Shown in pieces: positions 58,858 to 64,000 of a stretch of DNA of 64,000 nucleotides. The stretch spans positions 310,001 to 374,000 of the forward strand of contig NZ_BBRK01000004.1 of assembly GCF_002090115.1 (NCBI RefSeq), in the 5' to 3' direction. The translations under genes were made by a program, and so were the position numbers. The DNA comes from Demequina sp. NBRC 110054 (GTDB taxonomy: Bacteria > Actinomycetota > Actinomycetes > Actinomycetales > Demequinaceae). Each line of letters opens with the position of its first letter. Positions within the stretch are counted from its first letter, which is position 1. The notes beneath the pieces are model-generated. The model worked only from the letters and a program-made list of their open reading frames with translations. It did not search any database and was not told the origin of the DNA.

Positions 58858-60900
58858 ATGATGAACAACGACGGTGCCGCGTTCGCCACGCGCACCACGA
58901 CCGACCTGCCCTACGAGGTGCGACGCGAGCGCACGGAGACCGTGATGGCCGACGGCACGCGGATCGCCGTCACGCTGTGGCTGCCCGTGCGTGAGGACCC
59001 GTGCGGCGTGGTGCTCGAGGCGATCCCGTACCGCAAGGACGACGTCTCGGTCATCGACGACGAGACCCGGTTCCCCTACTTCGCGGGCCACGGCGTCGCC
59101 TGCGCCCGGATCGACCTGCGCGGCTCGGGCTCCTCGACCGGCGTCCTGATGGACGAGTACACCCCGACCGAGCAGCGCGACATCGTCGAGGTGGTCGAGT
59201 GGCTCGCCGCGCAGGAGTGGTGCAACGGCTCCGTCGGGATGATCGGCATCTCGTGGAGCGGGTTCAACGCGCTCCAGGTCGCCGCGCTCCGCCCGCCGGC
59301 CCTCAAGGCGATCGTGACGGTCAGCTCCGCCGATGACCGCTACGACAACGACGTGCACTACCTCGGCGGCGTGCCTCTCGCGTTCTACATGAACCTCTGG
59401 GGCTCCGCGCTGCACACGTTCAACATGCGGCCGCCGATCCCCGAGCTCATGGGCCCCGACTGGCGCGACGAGTGGGCCACGCGCCTCGCGGCGAACACCG
59501 ACATGACGTCGCTGTGGCTCTCCCACCCCTATCGCGACTCGTACTGGAGGCAGGGCTCGGTGTGCGAGGACTACGCCGCGATCGAGATCCCGGTGCTCGC
59601 CGTGGGCGGCTGGGCCGACAACTACACCGACACCGTGCTGCGCCTCATCGACCACCTGCCCGGGGTCGCCAAGGGCCTGATCGGGCCGTGGGGTCACACG
59701 TGGCCCGAGCGCCCCGAGCCCGGGCCCGGCATGGACTTCCTCCACCACTGCATGCGGTGGTGGGACCGCTGGCTCCACGACGAGCCCACGGGCGTCGAGG
59801 ACGATCCGACGCTCAGCTTCTACCTCCAGGACTACGTCATGAGCGCCGAGGACCTGGCGCATCGTCCCGGTCAGTGGCTCGGGGTCGACGACCGCGCGTC
59901 GGCGGTCACGGAGACGATGCTCGGGCTGGGCGAGGACGGGCGCCTCGGCGTCTCGGCCCCCGAGGGGACGATGCTGGACTACACGGGCTCGCTCGTGGTC
60001 GGCATGCAGGCGAGACACCCGCTGCCGATGGGCGTCGCGACCGACCTTCCCCCGATCCAGGACGACGACGACGCGCGCAGCCTCGTGTTCGAGACCGACC
60101 CGCTCGAGTCGCCGCTGTCGATGCTCGGGAACGCGGAGCTTCACCTGCGGCTCACGACGACCACCACGACGGGCCTCGTCTTCGTGAGGATCACCGACGT
60201 CGACGCCGACGGCCACTCGCACCTCGTCGCGCGCGGGGCCCTCAACCTCACCCATCGGCGGGGCCACGCCCCCGAGGACGTCGCGCCCCTCGTGCCGGGC
60301 GAGTTCGAGGACTACGTCGTCTCCCTCAAGTCCACGTCGTACCGCTTCCCCGCAGGCCACCGGCTGCGCGTGGCGGTCTCGACGTCCTACTGGCCGTGGC
60401 TGTGGCCCGGCCCCGACGTGACCTCGCTGCGACTGGACCTCGCCGCATCGTCCCTGTCCCTGCCCGTGCTCGACGCCGAGGCCGAGACGCTGGTCGACGT
60501 CGACCTCGGCGAGCCCGTGATCGCGCCGCCGCCTGCCGTCGCGATGTCGGGCGACCAGGGCTCGTACTGGCGGACGGAGAGGGACGACGACGGCACCGTG
60601 ACCGTGCGCAAGGGCTACACGGGCGCGAGCCGGGTCGTGTTCCCCGAGGGCTGGGGCGTCGAGTACCTCGTGGACGGCGTGGTGCTCTCGCTCAAGGAGA
60701 ACGACCCGCTGAGCGCGTCGATGGAGCGCCGGATCGCCCAGGCATACACTGGCGACCGCCATCGGGTGCTGATCGAGCACGAGACGTCCATGACGGCCAC
60801 CCGAGGAACCTTCGAGGTGTCGATCGACTCGACGGTGACTCTCGACGGCGAGCTGGTGCTGAGGGAGCAGTCCACGAGGTCGGTGCCACGTGGGCTCTAG
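58858..60900 (+). CDS. CocE/NonD family hydrolase (peptidase S15-type esterase/acylase)
   Basis: The 680-residue alpha/beta hydrolase belongs to the Xaa-Pro dipeptidyl-peptidase/cocaine-esterase group, which cleaves esters and amides. Nucleophile Ser is in GISWSGF (about residue 140), acid Asp in GGWADNY (about 258) and His in GPWGHTWP (about 287). The C-terminal jelly-roll domain follows from about 400. No signal peptide was seen. It starts at the ATG at 58858 (a second ATG follows); the ribosome-binding site is weak. The IclR gene follows 24 bases later, and the palindrome in front suggests substrate-induced control. Confidence 0.92.
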   Translation: MMNNDGAAFATRTTTDLPYEVRRERTETVMADGTRIAVTLWLPVREDPCGVVLEAIPYRKDDVSVIDDETRFPYFAGHGVACARIDLRGSGSSTGVLMDEYTPTEQRDIVEVVEWLAAQEWCNGSVGMIGISWSGFNALQVAALRPPALKAIVTVSSADDRYDNDVHYLGGVPLAFYMNLWGSALHTFNMRPPIPELMGPDWRDEWATRLAANTDMTSLWLSHPYRDSYWRQGSVCEDYAAIEIPVLAVGGWADNYTDTVLRLIDHLPGVAKGLIGPWGHTWPERPEPGPGMDFLHHCMRWWDRWLHDEPTGVEDDPTLSFYLQDYVMSAEDLAHRPGQWLGVDDRASAVTETMLGLGEDGRLGVSAPEGTMLDYTGSLVVGMQARHPLPMGVATDLPPIQDDDDARSLVFETDPLESPLSMLGNAELHLRLTTTTTTGLVFVRITDVDADGHSHLVARGALNLTHRRGHAPEDVAPLVPGEFEDYVVSLKSTSYRFPAGHRLRVAVSTSYWPWLWPGPDVTSLRLDLAASSLSLPVLDAEAETLVDVDLGEPVIAPPPAVAMSGDQGSYWRTERDDDGTVTVRKGYTGASRVVFPEGWGVEYLVDGVVLSLKENDPLSASMERRIAQAYTGDRHRVLIEHETSMTATRGTFEVSIDSTVTLDGELVLREQSTRSVPRGL

Positions 60901-60924
60901 GGGGCCTGGGGGCAAGGGGGAAGA

Positions 60925-61704
60925 ATGACCGCGAACGCTTCGTCGTCGCTCGATCGAGCGCTGAGCCTGCTGATGGCCTTCGCCGACCCGGACAGCGAGC
61001 AGCGGGTGTTCACTGTGTCGGCGCTCGCGGAGCGCATGCAGATGGACAAGGCCCAGGTCTCGCGCACGCTCGCGACCTTCGCGCAGTACGGGCTCGTGGA
61101 GCGGCTCGAGAACAGGCGCGGCTACCAGCTCGGGTGGGCCTCGATCCACCTCGCGGGGAAGGCGATGATCGCCCAGACCATGAGCGCGATCTATCCCGAG
61201 CTCGCGGTGCTCTCGGCCGAGGTCGAGGAGACGGTGTGGATCGCCGTCCGGTCCGGGTCGCGCGGCATCGCGCTCGAGACGTTCGAGCCGGACCGCTCGC
61301 TGCAGGTCCGCATCGTGCCAGGCAAGCCGTTCCCTCTCGTGGGGTCCGCGATGGGCGAGGCGCTGCTGTCCCAGTCGTGCGACGACGATGTGCGTGCGCT
61401 CCACAAGGGCTCCCCTCGCCCCCGGGGCGGCTCGCTGCCGACCGTCCGCGAGACGCTCGACCGGGTCGCCCTCGCGCGTGAGCAGGGATACGGGCTCGTC
61501 GTGGACGAGCGCGCGGAGCAGGTGACCTCGCTCGCCGTGCCGATCGTCGACGTCGGCAACTACAGCGGCCGGGTGTTCGCGGCGATCGCGATCTCCGCTC
61601 CGGACGCGCGCTTCCCCACGGACAGCACCGCGCTGCGCGAGCGGCTCCTGGAGATCGCGTCGAACGCGAACGCCTTCCTCGAGGGGCGGAGCGCGGGAGC
61701 GTGA
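60925..61704 (+). CDS. IclR family transcriptional regulator
   Basis: The 259-residue regulator has an N-terminal winged helix (about 5-70): SSLDRALSLLMAFAD, then VSALAERMQMDKAQVSRTLATFAQYGLVERLENRRGYQLG. The C-terminal IclR effector domain is marked by IVPGKPFPLVGSAMGEALLS, RVALAREQGYGLVVDE and SLAVPIVD. GGGGGAAG lies upstream of the ATG. The stop overlaps the nitrilase start (GTGA). Binding to the palindrome at 58801 and to the related site near 62627 is predicted. Confidence 0.93.
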   Translation: MTANASSSLDRALSLLMAFADPDSEQRVFTVSALAERMQMDKAQVSRTLATFAQYGLVERLENRRGYQLGWASIHLAGKAMIAQTMSAIYPELAVLSAEVEETVWIAVRSGSRGIALETFEPDRSLQVRIVPGKPFPLVGSAMGEALLSQSCDDDVRALHKGSPRPRGGSLPTVRETLDRVALAREQGYGLVVDERAEQVTSLAVPIVDVGNYSGRVFAAIAISAPDARFPTDSTALRERLLEIASNANAFLEGRSAGA

Positions 61705-62555
61705 GGATCGCGCTGCCCCGCGTCGAGAACCTCGGCCTCACCGGGGAGTCGCACCTCGACGCGGTCGCGGCGCTCGTCGAGCACGTCGCCTCCGACGGCG
61801 ACGTCGACCTGGTCGTGCTTCCCGAGCTCTCGGTCACCGGATATCCGACGTATCGCGACCTCGACGAGGACCGCGCGAGGGTCGCCGCGGTCTCCGAGCG
61901 CGCGGACACCGGCACCGCGGCGATGCGCTTCAGGGTCCTTGCGGCCGCGCTCGACGTGAGCGTCGTCTACGGGATGAGCGAGCGCGCGAACCGACGCGTG
62001 TACAACTCGCTGGTGCACGTCGACCCCTCGGGCACGCTGTCCACGTACCGCAAGGTGCACCTCACCGCGGCCGAGGCGCAGCTGTGGGACGCAGGCGATC
62101 GCGCGCGGGTCGTGAGGACCACGGCGGGCGACAGCATCGGCCTCGCCGCGTGCCACGACAAGACGTTCCCCGTGCTGTTCAAGCGGCTTCGCGAGTTCGG
62201 CGCGGAGATCGCCGTGGTCTCCTCGGCCTGGTCGTCCTTCCCCGGCAACGACGACGTCACGGGCGACGTGTGGGCGGAGCAGTCCGAGCTCTTCGACAGG
62301 GCGCGCGCGGCCGAGACGGGGATGATCGTCGTCTCCACCAACTACGCCGGGCCCAAGTCGCCCGGCTCCGCGGACCGCTTCTGCGACGGCCGCCGCGTCG
62401 TCGACGGTCTCGGCAGGCTGCTCACCCCGATCGCGCACGCGGGAGGCGCCCCCGTCTGGCAGGTCGACGCGGCGCAGTCGCGACGCGGTTTCGAGGCGGT
62501 CCACGACGGCGATTTCTTCACGCGGGACCGCCGCCGCATCCGTCGCTCGATTTAA
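61701..62555 (+). CDS. carbon-nitrogen hydrolase (nitrilase superfamily)
   Basis: The 284-residue protein has the Glu-Lys-Cys triad: Glu42 in LPELSVTGYP, Lys118 in TYRKVHL, and Cys151 in AACHDKTFP. The Cys context (CHDKTFP rather than CYDLRFP) sets it apart from ordinary omega-amidases and N-carbamoylases, so the substrate is open. The GTG start is coupled to IclR. It would cleave an amide or nitrile in this small catabolic cluster. Confidence 0.9.
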   Translation: MRIALPRVENLGLTGESHLDAVAALVEHVASDGDVDLVVLPELSVTGYPTYRDLDEDRARVAAVSERADTGTAAMRFRVLAAALDVSVVYGMSERANRRVYNSLVHVDPSGTLSTYRKVHLTAAEAQLWDAGDRARVVRTTAGDSIGLAACHDKTFPVLFKRLREFGAEIAVVSSAWSSFPGNDDVTGDVWAEQSELFDRARAAETGMIVVSTNYAGPKSPGSADRFCDGRRVVDGLGRLLTPIAHAGGAPVWQVDAAQSRRGFEAVHDGDFFTRDRRRIRRSI

Positions 62556-62580
62556 CGAGGAATTAACAGTTTCGTGCTCG

Positions 62581-62640
62581 ATGACACGTCACTTACGCCT
62601 GTCTAAGATGCTACATTCGCAACAGCAGTTGTTCTATGTG
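62581..62640 (+). promoter_or_regulatory. monooxygenase promoter with second IclR-type site
   Basis: ATGACA (62581-62586), 17 bases and TAAGAT (62604-62609) form a good promoter. The imperfect inverted repeat CATTCGCAACA-N5-TGTTCTATGTG (62614-62640) covers the predicted start point. It shares the core AACA-N5-TGTT and GCAACA arm with the palindrome at 58801. Confidence 0.55.
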
Positions 62641-62662
62641 CAATTCTTTGGAGGCCTGCCCC

Positions 62663-63844
62663 ATGCGTACCGAGTCCGAGCTCCTCGAGCTGATCGATGG
62701 CTTCAAGGAGCCGTTCACCGCGGTGGCGGCGAAGCACGACCGCGACGAGACCTTCCCGGTCGAGCCGTTCGCGCTCCTTCGCGAGAACGGGCTGCTCGCG
62801 CTCACCGCCTCCCCCGAGGCTGGCGGCGAGGGTCTGTGGCAGGGACAGCGGTTCCTCACCTACTACCGCCTCCTCGCGCGCCTCGCGTCGTTCGACGCGA
62901 ACGTCTCTCAGCTCCTCCAGGTGCACTCGCACGCGCTCGGCATCCTCTCCGCGGCGGCCACCGAGGAGCAGCACGCGAAGTACGTGCAGCCGATCATCGA
63001 CGGCGGCCAGGTGCTCGCGTCGGTCGGCAGCGAGTCGGCGCCCAAGAAGAACAACGACGGCCTCTACACCCAGGAGCTCCAGCCCCAGGAGGACGGCAGC
63101 TGGGTCCTCACGTGCGAGAAGCACTTCGCGTCCGTCGCCGCTGGCGCCGACCACCTCGTCATCTGGCTCGCGGTGCCCGGGGATGCCCCCTATGAGCAGC
63201 GCACCGTCGCGGTCCTGGTCCCCGCGGACGCCCCCGAGGTCGAGCTGATCGACGAGTGGGACGTCATGGGCATGCGCGCCACCGTGTCGTGGGGCGTCAA
63301 GGTCAAGGATCTCCGCCTCCCCGCCGACGCCGTCTTCGGCGAGCCGGGCGCATGGGTCAACACCGACAAGCGCACCTTCTCCCTCGGCTTCGCGTCGAAC
63401 CACCTGGGCGAGGCCGAGGGCATCCTCGAGTTCGTCGTCGACTGGCTGAAGGACCGCCCGCACCTGCAGGGCTCGGACCTCATGATGTTCCGGATCGGCG
63501 ACCTCGCCTCGAAGATCGCGATGGTGAGGGCCGGCGTCGAGGACGCCGCCCGCACGTGGGACGCCGGCGAGGACTTCGACCTCGCCGAGTACAAGGGCCT
63601 CCAGGCGCTGCACATGGCGAAGAAGGTCGTGCTCGAGATCTCCCAGGACGCGTTCGACATCTGCGGCGCGCGGGCCATCTTCCGCAACCTGCCGCTCGAG
63701 CAGGCCTACCGCGACGCGCGCACGTTCACCCTTCACACGCGCGACGAGCACCTCACCGCCTCCGTCGGGCGCGGCCTCGTGCTCGGCAACTTCTCAGGCA
63801 AGGGCTACATCGACGGAGCCACGATCCCTCGCGTGGGGAAGTGA
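62663..63844 (+). CDS. acyl-CoA dehydrogenase-fold flavin monooxygenase (DszC/SfnB-like)
   Basis: The 393-residue protein has the acyl-CoA dehydrogenase fold: N-terminal helices (LLRENGLLALTASPEAGGEG), the middle beta domain (VGSESAPKKNN, MGMRATVSWGVKVKDLRLPADAVFGE) and the C-terminal four-helix bundle. Members next to a flavin reductase are usually FMNH2-dependent monooxygenases (DszC, SfnB, HpaB-like) and not dehydrogenases. The ATG at 62663 follows GGAGG by eight bases. The reductase begins seven bases after its stop. Confidence 0.9.
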   Translation: MRTESELLELIDGFKEPFTAVAAKHDRDETFPVEPFALLRENGLLALTASPEAGGEGLWQGQRFLTYYRLLARLASFDANVSQLLQVHSHALGILSAAATEEQHAKYVQPIIDGGQVLASVGSESAPKKNNDGLYTQELQPQEDGSWVLTCEKHFASVAAGADHLVIWLAVPGDAPYEQRTVAVLVPADAPEVELIDEWDVMGMRATVSWGVKVKDLRLPADAVFGEPGAWVNTDKRTFSLGFASNHLGEAEGILEFVVDWLKDRPHLQGSDLMMFRIGDLASKIAMVRAGVEDAARTWDAGEDFDLAEYKGLQALHMAKKVVLEISQDAFDICGARAIFRNLPLEQAYRDARTFTLHTRDEHLTASVGRGLVLGNFSGKGYIDGATIPRVGK

Positions 63845-63850
63845 TCGCCC

Positions 63851-64000
63851 ATGGGGAGCGTCGCCACGATGACCGAGCTGCACACCCCTGACGCGACGCG
63901 GATGCGCCGCACCCTCGGCCGCTTCGCGACCGGCGTCACGATCGTCTCCGATCGCGACCTCACTGGACGGCTGTCCGCGATGACGGTGAACTCGTTCACG
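63851..64000 (+). CDS. flavin reductase family protein (partial, 3' end beyond window)
   Basis: The first 50 residues are visible. They start MGSVATMTELHTPDATRMRR and continue with LGRFATGVTIVSDRD and LSAMTVNSFT, the N-terminal strands of NtaB/RutF-like FMN reductases. It is probably the partner that feeds reduced flavin to the preceding monooxygenase. The ATG at 63857+12 is an alternative start. Confidence 0.88.
   Translation, partial: MGSVATMTELHTPDATRMRRTLGRFATGVTIVSDRDLTGRLSAMTVNSFT

Overview
The window is GC-rich chromosomal DNA with dense, closely spaced genes, many GTG starts and short overlaps between genes. The genes for ribosomal proteins, EF-Tu, EF-G, RpoB (TTG start) and RpoC, together with coenzyme F420 genes and a Fgd-like dehydrogenase, point to an actinobacterium. 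The protein sequences look most like Micrococcales (Cellulomonas/Demequina-like). This is judged by eye, not from a search.

The backbone is the str/rif/S10 ribosomal region, read leftwards on the minus strand: hisC; rplJ-rplL; rpoB-rpoC; then, after a long interruption, rpsL-rpsG-fusA-tuf; then, after a sulfotransferase and a small membrane gene, rpsJ-rplC-rplD-rplW-rplB (cut by the window edge). Promoters, terminators and leader hairpins can be placed for most of these units.

About 39 kb separate rpoC from rpsL, in three blocks. (1) 9140-30072 is a catabolic island: a thiamine-precursor-type ABC transporter, two TenA-like proteins, two deaminase-type amidohydrolases, a GMC alcohol oxidase, an aldehyde dehydrogenase, an amidohydrolase of the decarboxylase type, an FMN-dependent monooxygenase with its flavin reductase, a second luciferase-like oxidoreductase, an M20 hydrolase, an M29/NicX-fold metalloenzyme, an aminotransferase, an amidase and an Old Yellow Enzyme. 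A GntR/FCD regulator sits in the middle. A short AT-rich palindrome (ATAAGATCTTAT-like) overlaps or adjoins the promoters of all four catabolic transcription units, so the island looks like one regulon. The content fits uptake, side-chain oxidation, decarboxylation, deamination and ring opening of an aminopyrimidine such as the thiamine pyrimidine HMP. That substrate is inference. (2) 30215-33811 holds F420 biosynthesis genes (cofD, cofC, cofE) with an F420-dependent glucose-6-phosphate dehydrogenase (fgd). (3) 34428-47869 is an actinobacterial cell-envelope/signalling operon: Ser/Thr kinase, a 1989-residue Ig-like/fibronectin-like surface protein, MoxR ATPase, DUF58 protein, a transglutaminase-like membrane protein that appears to lack its catalytic Cys and His, a PP2C phosphatase, and a protein with three threonine-centred repeats.

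Right of hisC (58801-64000) begins a second small catabolic cluster on the plus strand: an S15/CocE hydrolase, an IclR regulator, a nitrilase-like hydrolase, a DszC-like flavin monooxygenase and a partial flavin reductase, with a long palindrome that is a good IclR operator candidate. No rRNA, tRNA, CRISPR array, insertion sequence or integrase was found.
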